DNA of 64,000 bases from Nephromyces sp. MM_2019 (Eukaryota > Apicomplexa > Aconoidasida > Nephromycida): the NCBI GenBank assembly GCA_015657535.1, contig JADHZB010001111.1:64142-128141 (forward strand), in the 5' to 3' direction. This document shows positions 1 through 12,817 of the stretch, piece by piece. The position numbers were made by a program, and so were the translations under genes. Position 1 is the first letter of the stretch. Every line of letters begins with the position of its first letter. The notes under the pieces are model-generated. The model made no database searches. It worked only from the letters and a program-made list of their open reading frames with translations, and was not told where the DNA came from.

Positions 1-166
1 TATGCTCTTCTCTCATGCTATTGCTTCTGATGTCGCTGGTCTTAGTCGTGTACTTGCTATAAACTATATTGTGCGCGTTTACTCTTAGTCGTATAGATCA
101 AATCTGCACCCGCTATTTTTTTCCTTTAGATACTAAAAGTATGAAGGCATTAGTGGAGCATGAAAC

Positions 167-3100
167 TTGTAAGAATACAGACTTGAATAACTGCTCGATA
201 GTTTCTCCTTTTGGCTCTCTTGCTAGCCCATTAAACACGCATTCCGGCACTGCAATTCCGTTTGGAATTTTCCAGTCCGTGTCGCGAATGGCAAAGACCG
301 TAATGGGGCCAGCTTCCGCGAATTGCTGAGCATGCTCCAAACTTTTGAGTAGATGTTCTGTTTTTTTGAAGTCCTGTTTAAAACCATAATAAGCATTGTA
401 AATAATGAACCAATTGCGACACCAAGAACATAGAACACGTTCTACCAGGCTAGCCATATCTTCGGAAAAAGGCAGATACACACATAAAGCGACGGAATAG
501 TCAGATTAATTGTGGCACACTGTGGAAGTGCGCCGCCCTTTGCATTAGTAGTGATTATCTTTCCCTGGGCCTTACTGCTTTTATTTTTGTTTGCACTCTT
601 TAACAGAAACAAGGGAACTATCCATGCGTTAAACTTTTTAGTAGGTAACTATACCTTTGCCCTTTCAAATAGCAGTAACAGCTAGAAACTATTTTTCATT
701 GTTTATATTTGCTTAAAGGGCCTGACCATCTTCCGAACATTAAAGCTATAGAGTGATTGAACAAGTCAGGCAATAATTAATCATATTACTCTCCCCTATG
801 TTTGCAAGCCCAGCGCTAAGCCGTGCAACGTGTTACCTCGCTCATGGAGAAGTATTCAAATAGATTCGGTCCCGGATTCCACGTAGGCCTCAAAGGTGTC
901 TCCAGCTTGTAGATATAACCTTTGCTGGCTTTCACTACACATATAACCTGTTTTTGAATAATACGCTTCGTTCATTTAATTTCATATTTGATGAGTTTCT
1001 ACGGTGTGAACAAAGGCTTATGTCGTACTGGATAACTGCTGCATTACAGCTTCCCATTATATTAATATGTTGCTCCGTTATTACGCTGGCTGCCGTGAAG
1101 CATGCCAATGAAAATATGTCTGCAGAGGGTGCCACCCTAGGGAGCAGTATTAACTGCCTGCAGACCGCAGTAACTATTTTTTAATCCTAGGCCATTAGAA
1201 AAAAAGGGTATTTCTAATAGAAGACGTTTAAAATTTCTTACTTTGGCATTGTTGACCCATAGATTATAGTTTTGCCCTTTAGAAGCTTCACTTCTTTCCT
1301 CTAAGTCAAGCTCCCTAGTATCATGACGAATCTCAAGCCTTTCGCCATTTCTCGCGGTCACAACATAGCTTCCATCCCGCGGAATATCTTCCGGAGCTAT
1401 TACTTCAGGGACTACCATATGAAGCATTAGCAAATGCTCCATGAGCTTCTTTCCATCGGGCATATCATTGAGCTGTTGCACCAAAAAGTATGGGTATTAA
1501 GTCTCGGGTGCACCATGTATATGAGCTTCCTAGAATAAATGGTTGAATAATATTTGCCATAACGTAAGCAAGAGGGCTAACTTAAAAAGCTGTATTGGCA
1601 TGACTGAGTAGCGGCTACGTGCAAGTAGCACGATATTATTCATGCATAACAGCGGAAGCATGCGGTGAAAAGCACTTTTCAAGTGAATTTTGGCATCTAG
1701 TACCTCATGAAATGTAGAGCAAAATATCTGGAGTTTTGGTTGATTTAAAAGAGTCTACAATAAAAGAGCTTCCTTAAAAATCACGAAGGTTCACGCAAAA
1801 ATATAGGCTATTTGTGACGTTAATTTTAAAAAATTAGCTATAGGATTAACTTTTTCCTGAAACCACTCAATGTCAAAAGGTTCAGCTAGCAAGGCATCAT
1901 CAGTGGGTACGAATAGTGTCATCGATAATCTCTGAATAAAATAGCTCTGCTGGGTTGTGAAGCTGTTCTGCACGACTCGTGATATTTTTTGCAGGTCCTG
2001 AAAAAAGTTATTGTGCGAAGTCTTCTGCCAGCTGAGCTTAAAGAATTATGAAGCTGCGGGGTAGTTTTGCATCGGCGTTGCTTCTTGATCAACGTGTACA
2101 ATTTATGTGGTCAGGAAGCAATCTGACATAAGCTTAGACCATGTACCGGTGTCAAAAGGATTTTAATCTAATAGACATTAATTAAGGAGACATGAACAAA
2201 TGCACTCGTTCCAAATATGCACAAAAGTAGGGTAGTAAGGGGCTGTCTAGTAACTTCTAGGTTTATTACAACTATTAAAAAAAGCAGCGCATAGTGGCGA
2301 GAAACTCAATTACTATAGTCGCTTACCCACCTGTTCCGCAAACATCGCTGGGAAGGCCTTCTCTCGAGAAATTTTGTACCATGAGCCATGGCTATTATTT
2401 TTATCATCTGGTTCAACATCCCTAAATAGAAGCATTTGCTACGAGGCCGCAATTAGCTCATGCAAGTCCATAGGATGACTGTTAAGTCAACATTAGATTC
2501 AACCTCTTTAATATTCGGATTACAAAAAAGGCATGCAAATGCACGCTTTTCAAGTCTATTAGCAGCTGCTATAGCTTTTGATGCAAAAACAATTTTCTGG
2601 AGCTTCGCTAGTATATAAGCAGGTGCGGAAGAACTAACCTAAAGAAATTTTTATCATTGACAGACTCTGTTTTATCTGAAAAAATACGGATTCCGTGTGA
2701 GTATGCTTGACTTTCTGTAGGATTGCAAACAATATAATCTGTGCGTGACTCTACTCCAACAGCAACTTCTCTTGCCGCACTCTCTCCTGGAAAATATCCT
2801 CCGGACTGCGACGCCCTCACAGTGTATTCGATTTCTCCATCGTGGCTCCCTCTGTCCGAAACTCTGGTGCAGCAATACGACCTACTAGCACGATAAAAAG
2901 AAGTTGTGTGAAAGGTTATCTCATGTACAGGTGCCTCTGCACTGTCCACAGGTTGTAAGACACTAGGAAATAGAGCGTCTTGCAACTTCCAATCCGAGTT
3001 GCTTTGTGTATTCCCGCAACTCTGAGATACCTCAAAAATTACTAAATCTGAAGAGAAAATTTGCTCTTGAGTGGCTGAATCATAGCCACCACCATCATTC

Positions 3101-4262
3101 CTCCTTTCATTGTGACTACGAAGCGTTGTACCAACCAGGGAATTCTTACATTGGGACGCGGAATGACAATCACTTGTTTCTACCTCGTAAAGTGTCATGG
3201 AATCACCGGCAAGTGCCGGACCAACGCCAAACTGAAATGTAGTGTAGTCAGCGGCACTCTCATCCCCGATGGCACTGAAAGCAGGCGATAGGCTTGGAAA
3301 ATTGTTATGCAAAGTTTGCGTTGGCTAAGCACTCTGTTTAGAGCTAACTAATAGCACATTGAAGCTAAATAAGAGCTCCAATTTAATCTATGAATATGTT
3401 TCGTAAAAAATTTAAGTGAACAACTCTTGGTGAAAGACTTTGTTTATTCGCGAAGCGCACTCATGAAACACCCTTGCAATCTAATTGGCATAATCAGATA
3501 CCGGTTTTTCTCCAGTCTTCTCCCTTTTTGTGTAGTGCAGGCAATTTTCCCTAAAAATAAAGTGTATAGTTTTTTGCTCGAAACATAAGCGGCAACCAAT
3601 AAGCAGGAAACTGCTTTGCGACAATCACGTAGTTACAATTGCACTGCCCAAAGCACTTAATACAGCACTCCAATTAAAATGAATAATTTGAGCTGAATGC
3701 CTTAATACGATATAGTGATGTCTATACCGGCGAGGCAAATGTGAAGGAGGGAGGAATCAACATGTTTGATTAAGCCACAGAAGCAAGTTTTTTTGCTACA
3801 ATTTTGGCTAAAGGATTTACCAAACGTAACTCTTCTTCTTTTATACTTCAATTATAGACTAGTTGTAATCTTAGCGTAGTTCAAAAAGAGTTTGTTTTAA
3901 TGCAACAAAACTTGGCCATCCTGTCTCATTTTTGCGAACCCAGGCAATGCATGAAAAGCACGCAAATGACCAAACCCATCTCACGGAGAAGTATGATATA
4001 TTCAATGTAATTATGAAACTTGAGACGTGTACAGACCTGGCCCCAATAAAATTGTGGTTTGGATACCACCAGTGCCCTGTTTCTCATCTAGATTGCAACA
4101 GCGTAAGAACATAACTTCAGCTGAATTTTTTGAAATATCAGAAGTCAGTGATATTTCCTCGAAAGTGTGACTCGTACCCTTGGCTAATAGTAGCTTTAGG
4201 TAACCTAGGAGGTAGCAGATGACGAAGAGACTCAGCCATGGTTTCCCGTGGTTTATACACAT
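167..4262 (-). CDS. Secreted fasciclin (FAS1) domain protein, 3' end off window
   Basis: Seven exons join in consistent phase: 4020-4262, 2639-3324, 2331-2421, 1851-1997, 1242-1472, 837-947 and 167-373 (572 codons so far). The first ATG in the first exon is at 4262 and is followed by a signal-peptide-like stretch (LSLFVICYLLGYLKLLLA). Residues about 82-310 are a Ser/Thr-rich, Cys-containing region I do not recognise. A FAS1 domain follows (about 330-490), with the hallmark TLFVPTDDALL, then HLLMLHMVVPEVI, the VNNAKV strand and a closing SKGYIYKLETPLRP. A second FAS1 domain starts at about 495 (AGPITVFAIRDTDW). The last visible exon ends at a CAA|GTTTCA donor, so the gene continues left of base 1. 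FAS1 domains are extracellular adhesion modules, so a surface or secreted role is expected. The first intron uses the weak donor GTTTCA; the same donor sequence recurs at 167. The FAS1 call is firm; the first-exon link is less so. Confidence 0.83.
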
Positions 4263-7200
4263 TTTATGGGCTGCAATATCCAGCAAGAGTGCCCAATCGA
4301 AGCTTAGATTAGAATCTACCTTGGCTGCAAATAAAAAATCGCCATAATTCCTAAACAAAATGTAAAGTCATATATTGCGTTAGCAACTTCATAGCTATAA
4401 TATTAATCGCAGCAGCCCACTCCCAGAAGCTTCATTTAAGGTTCGGAAACAAATTTAAGCCTGATAATTTGTTTCGAAAAATACGATATTCAACTGAACG
4501 GTAGGTGAAAAAGTTTTGTGTACACTTGGCTCGCATTGCGATTACTTCCGCACTGCATGCACTAACAGTGGGATATAAGTATATCACTAAATAGACACAA
4601 AGGTACGAGAATTAGCCTACCGAGTTGTCAGTGTAAAATGTCCAGTAATGTTTAACAAAGTAGAGCGCTAAAAAAAAATCTTTTAGTGGAGCTCACCCGC
4701 AGCAACATTTCTACGCTGTAGCGGCTCAGTTTTTAGGTACCAGGTATTTATCGGTATAATATCTTAACATATAGATAAATAAAGTGGGAAAGAGAAGAAG
4801 TAGCATCTACAGAAAATAGAGGATTATATTCGAAAACTCGTAAAATAGCTTCACCATAAGAAATAGCGTAGGTGGCTACGGAACGCCGCGTGCATGTAAG
4901 CTCTCAAGTCTTCAGGCAGTGTCTGCAGTTCCAAATACTATTGACGCTAGTTGTGTTGCAGCGTATCTGGTACTAGTAGGTTGGGATAAATATCGCTTGA
5001 TTCAATCATTACAGAATGCTGCAGCAGTAGCCATGCGAGCACTCTAAAGCCTAAGGGAACATGAAGATACCAGCAATAACTTCGAGATGCTTAAAGCATC
5101 AGATATCTAGAAACTATTTCTTTTTCCGGCTAATTTTTTTCTCCGTAAACGATATAAGCGTAGTTGAACGCGTGGGAACATTTGGAATAATAAACAGCCT
5201 CCGGCCAGCGCACATGCGGGATGCAGTGGATGGGCAATATGTATCCTGCGTACCCACTCCAAAGCAAGTAACTCGGCTACATCCTGGAGCTTTTGCGTAC
5301 AATCATTAGTCTTTGGAAACCGAGTGGACCGCGAATAAATATAATCGGTGATTTAGCTCTATAATATTGAGGCTCCAGGAAAGATACAGGTTGTTCAAGA
5401 TCAACTAGAAAGCCAATGTCCATTTGCTTCAGTGATACTGCACTCTTAATATCAGTAGGCGCTTTGATATGGTTACGAACCAACGGTGCTAGGGCAATAA
5501 AAATCAAAAATTTATTTGAGTACTATTTTTTATTTTCTTACCAGTACTCAGAAGCACTTGATACACGTATATTCTATGCTTGGAGCTAAGCAAATAAATA
5601 GAGGATACACCATGATGGGCCACTGTAACGCTTTTGTGTATCTACTCCCTTTGAGTGGAAATATTGATCAGCCTACCGCTTAGACAGCTAAAAGAGAAGG
5701 GAAGTGACAAGGTCCACAGGCTTCTCGGAGCAAGTCCACGTGGTTTAGCCAGCTGACACGATATTGAAGCTGGCCTAACGATATTGCGATGACGCTTGCC
5801 CTAAAACTCGTTTACAAGCTGCCGGACAGGCAGAGACCGAATGAGTAGTATAATACTGCGAGTTCCTTGGCTTTGCGAACAAAACTAGCGCCTCCTAAAA
5901 AATGCTTGTTCCAATCTAGCCAGCCAAAGCTGACACAAGATAATGGTGATTTTGGAGCCTCTCAAGCTTACTGCAACCTTACATTTGACTAATAGAGTTT
6001 AAAACCACCGAGGTTGTATGGGTCTAACCACATTCATGCTATCCAACGTTGATCAATTTCATTTATCTAGGTCGCTTAACTGCGTATACTACATTGCGGC
6101 TACCAAAGATATATGCCTGGATAAAATCGTAAGCGCCGTGCCTACTGCGGCATCAGTCCCCCGACGCCAAGATCTCGCTAGAACATATTCGAAGTGTTCT
6201 AAAACTGGATAATCATTAGAGATGCTGCGATATCCCCAAAAATATACAAATACACATCCTTAGGTTAGAAATTAGCTTTACATGCCTTTGCTGCTATTTA
6301 TATTTTTAAGCTCATTTTTAGGGCTTATCTCTAATATTTTGAAAAATCTTCAAATTTAAAGTGAAGTGCGAGTAGTCTCTACACAGTATCAAAAGTACGT
6401 CCCTAAGGTAAGAATGTGAAAGCTAAATTCCTTCATGGCATCCTAGACATTTCCAAAGATGCATCAATAAAGATATTGCTTTTAGAATTGACATGAATCT
6501 TCCCGAAGTAAATTTAGCCGTTCCCCCCGAAGCTAGAACAGCTTAGTCTGAGAATCACCAACAAAATAAGATTTCCAAAGGAAAACTTTAGGGATCGTTG
6601 AGTAATTTCATCAAACCATAAAGGCCAATGCAAGACTTATCGTGATAGTGTTTTTCAATTGCTGATTATATGTGAATCTAAGACTGTGCTTGGATGAGGC
6701 TAGAACATTCGACGCAACTCCAAGTATGCACCACAAAAATTGCAAAAAAGGGAAGCGCTATTATTAATCCTAATTCCACTATGAGAATTGTGTCTGGTAC
6801 GTATCTTCCATATAGTGCAAAAATTTAAAAGCACAGTCCTTTATATTATATGAAATTTTGGAAGCGAGAAAGATGATCGCAGATTACAGTGACATCCTGA
6901 GTATATTTTACAGATGGTATACTGTTTTCGTATATTAAAACGTCCAGGGAAGCAGGATAAGATATGCAAAGACTATGGAAAAAACAAAAGTTGTAATACG
7001 GGGTAAAATTGGATAAGAAAATACCTACAAGTGCCCGCCCATAATATTCTATCAACAATATCATTTAAAAATGGAGTCTTGTCAAGTGGCCGGAGTGTCT
7101 TCAGTAACTACGTCATCAGTGTGGCTCCAATAATGGCAGCAAACACCCTTATGGAGTACTTTCGTTATCATCATATATAAGCCCGACCCAACGTGAAAAA

Positions 7201-10200
7201 CTTAAGGGAGGGCACGTATTATCCTAATGTAGCAACGAGTGTGCCTGCGTATCTTGAACATTAAGATATAGGTATTAGTTAGTGCCAATCAAATATACGA
7301 CGCACGTTAATGACAGTATAACTATGAAAATGATACAGTGGCATCAAAGAGAAATCAAGTCTTGCTGTAACTTAAGTTATCGAATCCCCTGTAGACAAGA
7401 CAGAACCAGAGTGCTTTTTCAGCCTTCAAACATTCGGTAAATATTAGTTGAAGGTGAAGAACTATAATTTTGTACTAACACGCAATACAATAAGCATGCT
7501 GTACATTCATCTGAAGAAATTCAACTTATTAGAATTGCATCACATAATGAGTTTACATTAAGTCTATGACGGCGATAACAATAGGATTTATGATTGAGCG
7601 AGCCGCATGTAAGTTCAATATCACTGACAACTATGTTCAGGTTGGTCACAGCTTCGAAACGGCGCTGTAAAAATGACACCAAAATACATCGGATTATGAT
7701 AGCTAGAGAATAGCAAGTTAAATGTACAAGCCTGGAGGATGCATCTCAATACCATTAAATAAAAAAATTCTTGGTGAAAATTTGTACTAAAAAGAAACAG
7801 CAAACCGCAAATCATAATGAGATATTTTGCTTCAAGGTGATTATGCTGATATTCAAGTTTCGGTAAAGCGTATAATTCAGATATTAAAAATCGCTAACTC
7901 GTACGAATGCTTAACTTTGAAGTTACTCAAATTAAACATAGATTTGGGCAAAGAAATATTGCTGCGAACCATCTAAATTTATGCATAACTTTAGTAAAGT
8001 AATCAATATAAGCGATGCGTAAGGGATGAGCACATGGGAGGAGATGCTCTTTATGCGCAAGTATAATCTAGCAACTCGAAAGGTGGAATGGCACCCTAGA
8101 TCTAGCAGAGGCTGCGAATAAAATAAATTTAATTGCCTGTTCCACGGAGCCGTTGCTACCGGCAAAAAAAACCAAAACAAGAAAAATACGCAAATTTTGT
8201 AGAAGAATTATCAGTAGTGGGATTAGCACCGAAGAAGCAGTTTATACAGTTGAAATCCGAGGATTTATTAAAAAATAACTATTGAGTTTATATACAATAA
8301 GGCAGTACACATAAAAAGATGCAAAGCACCAGCCTTCGAGTGACAGTACAGAAAGCGACCATTAGAAAAAGGCAAGAATTTTCAAGAATTCTAGGGAGGA
8401 AGTGGTTGGAATTTCTGAAGTCCGTACGAAAAAGATGCATTTAAATTTGAACCACCGCGTAGATAGCGCAAAAAAAGGAAATTCGTACTCCGCTTCTCAA
8501 CTTAGCGTGTATGATTAGCAGCTGCTAGCTTCAAGCAGCACACTCCGCTAGCTATTACTTAGTTATCCTCGGTAGTATTATGGTCTAAGTCTGATGAATG
8601 AAGTTAGCGTGTGGCGACTTCACTAAGTCTGCTAACAGAATTAAAGCACGGGAACAAAATATTCTGAAAATGAGGTGCTTGACTGAGAGAGCCAACCTAC
8701 GATTTTTCATTAGTTATGAACTACTAAATATATTGGGCCTCAAGAAAAAGGGCAGCCTGGCTTCCTGCAGTACATCAATTAGACAATCCGCGGGTCCAGG
8801 TTGCATTTAAAAAAACAAAGAAGGACGCTCCGCAAAAAAGCATGTGCGTTGGGAATCTCAAGGTGTGTGCAGCTTGTAAGCTGAGCAAAAGAAGTCTTTT
8901 AGGAATAACCTCCCCTGGCAACTTTTTTCGTGCAACGTGTATGTGAGTGGTACAGTCACAAAGGATGTTTTTCCAAGCTAAAGGTTTACAGAAATTATTG
9001 TAGGGTTTATAAAAAAGCAGTAATGGAGAGCCACTAAAAAACATAGCGTTAAAAACTGAACATGTTTAGAATAATTGCCTAAGCATACTGAGATATAGAG
9101 AAAACAGCTAGGTAGTTTAGCCGAATGTAGGCGGAGTCATCGAAACCATATAACACTGTATAATCTTGCCCTGTTTTAGTTTTGCTCAAATTTAAGTATT
9201 TTCCTTCTGAATGCACCTTGTGCCACAATAAGCAACCTCCAAAGGATTAGATAAGCACCTGATTCAAACGTCTTTAAGCCGGAAGTATATGACATGAGCA
9301 AGGCAAACGTTGTAAGACATGAAGAACTTAGTAGCAAGCCCTCCCTACATTTGGGATTAAATTGAAGCAGTTTAAAAACTTGTGAAATGGGATGCACGGA
9401 TTCAGTAATGAATCCGTGCATCGATCATTTTTACAGCCAGCTGCTCAGTCTACCAGTTAAGAAACATGGAAGATGGCCTCAATACCATGCTGTACTTTCT
9501 GCAGCCAACCGGAATAGTTATATACTTTACTTAGTCTCGTGGTAGTTGACATGCCGTCTCGTACAACGGGGTTTGCAGTTCCATTTTTTTTGTTTTGTAT
9601 TCAGGGTATCGTCAAGCCAGCCAATGTAGGGGCAAAGTAGGAAATAGGTGAGAAACGCTAAATCTCCTAGTGAGTATATAGCTGTTAGAACTGGATGTTG
9701 CCTATCCACGCAGAACGGTTTTTTTGTTCTATGGTAATTAAGTGCACCCAAGCTGCACTGGGGCACAAAAATCAGCTGGAAGCATTTCAATTTAACAACC
9801 ATAATCCGAAATAGCACTCAGCCAATATATTCTATTTGCCGCGTAGCCATGTGGTATATCCGCTCAACAGCTACCACGAAGTTTGTTCGCAGTATGGGTT
9901 CTCTGTCTGAAGAAGTTAGATTGGGATCCTTTCCAGAGCTAAAGTTAAACTAGACAAGTATTCTCTCCCATACCAAATATTCATTGAGCTGAGTTTTGCT
10001 GATGCAAAGGAATTTAAAAACTGAAAGTAAACGGCTTCTATATGTTCCTTCAGCAAGCAGAGCATGACAGAATGACTGGGCGGTATGCTGCTCACACGTT
10101 AAATAGCAATTTCATGTGAAGTGCTCTCGGAGACTACCAGTGAAAGAAGACAAGCAGGACTGTCTAAACCTCACCTCGATATTCTATTCGTATTATTTAT

Positions 10201-11143
10201 GGATGGTTTAAAATATTTTGACCGTGAGTGGTCTATGCCCTGCTTCAAACTTTTTTACTTTCCCATGTCGTAGTTTAGTTAATGCATGTTACTGTGCCTA
10301 CTAAAGGGCCACATGTTTCTTGAAGGGTGCGAAATAGCAAAAAGGGTAAAAGAAATGTCTGCACATTTTTTACAGGTTTTCTAGTCAGCAGATTTTGATC
10401 CTCTTATACGCGAGACTGCTTAGGCAATGGACAGTAGCAACAGGGATGTGAGTTTTTTGGACTAGCTTGCGGTTCAAGCTATGACAGATTTATGCACTAT
10501 GCACGCTGTCAGTATCATTAGAACCCCTTCAATAAAAAACTATGCGAAGCAAGAACCGCTGTCTGATATTGTGAGGAGAAAATTATGACTTTCTTATGCT
10601 GACTCTGAACTATAAGCGGAGCTGAGAATATATGGCATCACGAATGCGGTGCTAAATTAAGTTCATGACATGAACAATATTAAGATATTGCCCCTTGAAA
10701 AGGTAGCTATACGTTTGTAAAGAAAAGCTGGACGCTGGAAATATTTGTTTGCACTTAATTAATATTTACGTGTTCATCATCCGGAGGTAATATATAAATA
10801 GTGTTTCATGCCTTTTGCAGTATTTCATGAATGCAGCAGGATTGACTCAATTTTCAAATAATGGATGTGAGTGCCGCACGAATCATTTGGACGATTTTCA
10901 ATTCAGGAAATATGCTTAAAATCCATGGAAAAATTAGGCAAAAATGGCTTTGATTTTTTGTGTCCCAACTATGTATAAACGGAGCCTGACAGCGGCAGAA
11001 ACCGCAATCGCATGAGGTGCATGCGGATTTGTAGATTAATTTATAAAATTTTTCCCCATGCTAGCATTTCCTTTCTTTTCCAAACAATTCCAATTCCTAA
11101 TATATGTAAAAGTTGTGTATAAGTTGGAGAGAAATAACCATAC
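4263..11143. other. 6.9 kb without a resolved gene
   Basis: No conserved domain was recognised here on either strand. Several minus-strand stretches stay open and read as hydrophobic protein: 5277-5493, 7621-7815, 7932-8180, 8775-9044, 9176-9421 and 9527-9817. Two of these contain membrane-segment-like runs (LLLSSSCLTTFALLMSY near 9330 and DLAFLTYFLLCPYIGWL near 9640) and could be further exons of the minus-strand gene at 11.1-12.8 kb. T-rich DNA gives Phe/Leu-rich reading frames by chance, and I could not join these pieces with matching splice phases, so none is called as an exon. A perfect hairpin lies at 9391-9422. Confidence 0.4.
9391..9422. repeat. Perfect 14-bp inverted repeat with GTAA loop
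   Basis: The arms gatgcacggattca and tgaatccgtgcatc are exact reverse complements separated by gtaa. As plus-strand RNA this would be a 14-bp stem closed by a GUAA (GNRA-type) tetraloop. Pairing stops at both flanks. It overlaps one of the unresolved open minus-strand stretches. Confidence 0.9.
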
Positions 11144-12784
11144 CATTAAGCTGCCAACAGTGCCATGCGTTCCTAACTCTCCATGTGTATTTACAATTAT
11201 ATGGTGTAGTTTCGAAGCAAACCATGCGCTCCAGCGCGCATCTGCGTCACTCTTGGTTTCTTCCAGCGGTAATATCATAGTGCGCTAGCATTAACCATAA
11301 GCTATACTGAATATTCCTGTCCTTCCAGATTGCTTGATTACCAAATTGTTTTCTGTAATATCTTTGGCTCGGCCAATATGGCGCCCAAGCTTATGCTATG
11401 GCATAAGAGACGACATGCACAGACATAGCATAATGGGCATGCCATAAGCGAATTTTATTTGCAAAGCTCAAGCCATACAGATAAAAAAGTGTGACACTGT
11501 TGAATGAGCTCAATTATATTCAAAAAAAGAGACACTAGAGCATTGCAGCAGTGAGCAAAGTATATTGGAGTTTACCCCGAATTTCCTGTATCTTTATAAG
11601 TTGTCACACTTCTTTTTTTCCTTATGAAAATGAATTATTTCGTAGCCGTGCTGTATTTCATTATGTACCTGAGCATCTACCTCTAAAACTTGGGGAGTTA
11701 AAACTGCTACTATATTTGAGGCAGTTCTAGAAGGAGGTAAACAAATATCTGCCTGTAAAGAGGCTAAGAAAAGCCCAAGAGAAGGCTTATTAATTGAGCA
11801 ACTTTTGAGTAGCGTAACTGGTGCCTTATAGGTCACAAAAAAATATGCAGATATAACTTTTTTACTTGAAGAAGTCCATGCTGTTTCATCCATGGAGTTC
11901 TCAGTTCATTTCCAATGAAGCTAGGGCTTAAATGAACACTGCAGCTTTTTGGTCCTGTGATAATTCAAAAGCGTCTTCTGTTAACGTGAGTTGTCACGGC
12001 AAAGCAATTATCTGCATTTGATTTGCTTGTTGACATTTGCGTCTGCAATTGTGCTCACGCTGGAGGAATGCTCTGGATGCTGCTCCGATACTCACTGAAG
12101 AGTCTCCACATAAAAAAAAGCTGATAAGCAAGTGTCCAGAATTTTTAAAGTCAGGAATGAGTAAACTTGTGGCCGCACTAAGCCCATCGCTTCCTACATC
12201 CTGATTGTCTCGTCGGTTGGACATGTCATATCCTACTGGAAGCGTTGATACTGGTCTCCGACCATCGATAAGTGGTACTAGGCCATGTCTTGCATCATAC
12301 GTGCCACTGGTTCCTAGTAGCTCCGGGTGCTATCGTTGGATCATGTCTCTCTCGGGAGGATCATGTCTCTGATCATAACCCCCCTTGAAGCATTTCTACG
12401 TTCACTTGACCAGCTTGAAACTTTTACTGCTGGATAAATTAATTCATGCTCAACAGGTAGTAGTCCTACATATAGTCATCTTCGCTGCCATAAGCAGTTC
12501 AAAATAATCGTGTTTTGTTTTATTATGTGAAAACTGAAACTGATATATGCACTCATCCTTTCTAAGTTGGTTGGCAGCACAAAAGCTTTTCAATAGAATA
12601 TTACTATACCCTGCTTAGGTGCGATGCATAGTAGTGCTACTACCTTTGCATAAGAACGCGGGTAACATACAGTAACATTTAGTATATAACCTATCAGCGG
12701 CAGTGCTACATATGATTGGAGGTTTTCATCTCTAAGCTGTATTTCAAACGATAAAATATTTTTCTCAGTTGAATTTAGTACCAT
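11144..12784 (-). CDS. Unrecognised multi-exon protein (partial model)
   Basis: I do not recognise this protein. A chain of exons agrees in phase: 12644-12784 (ATG at 12784), 12092-12329, 11866-11954, 11669-11752 (or 11681-11752) and 11144-11284. If the gene instead ends in the fourth exon, the TAA is at 11594. The product has scattered cysteines, mixed polar beta-like segments (for example LGTSGTYDARHGLVPLIDG and NTHGELGTHGTVGSL) and no evident membrane segment in this part. The final exon ends at ATG|GTATGG, so more exons would lie below 11.1 kb. Support comes from open frames, good acceptors (CTCTTTACAG at 11753, ATCACAG at 11955) and phase agreement. The donor of the second exon is ambiguous: GTATCG gives phase agreement, while a stronger GTGAGT lies 4 bases earlier. 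The ATG is preceded by an in-frame stop, but it lies only 33 bp from a plus-strand gene start, so the first exon is the weakest part. Confidence 0.4.
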
Positions 12785-12817
12785 AGCTCAATCGAGACAT
12801 CTCACAAAAGCGCAAAA

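Noticed and set aside
935..1135. Minus-strand frame VITEQHINIMGSCNAAV as the end of the first FAS1 domain
   Set aside because: Its splice phase does not match the 1242 donor. The exon at 837-947 matches in phase and ends the domain better.
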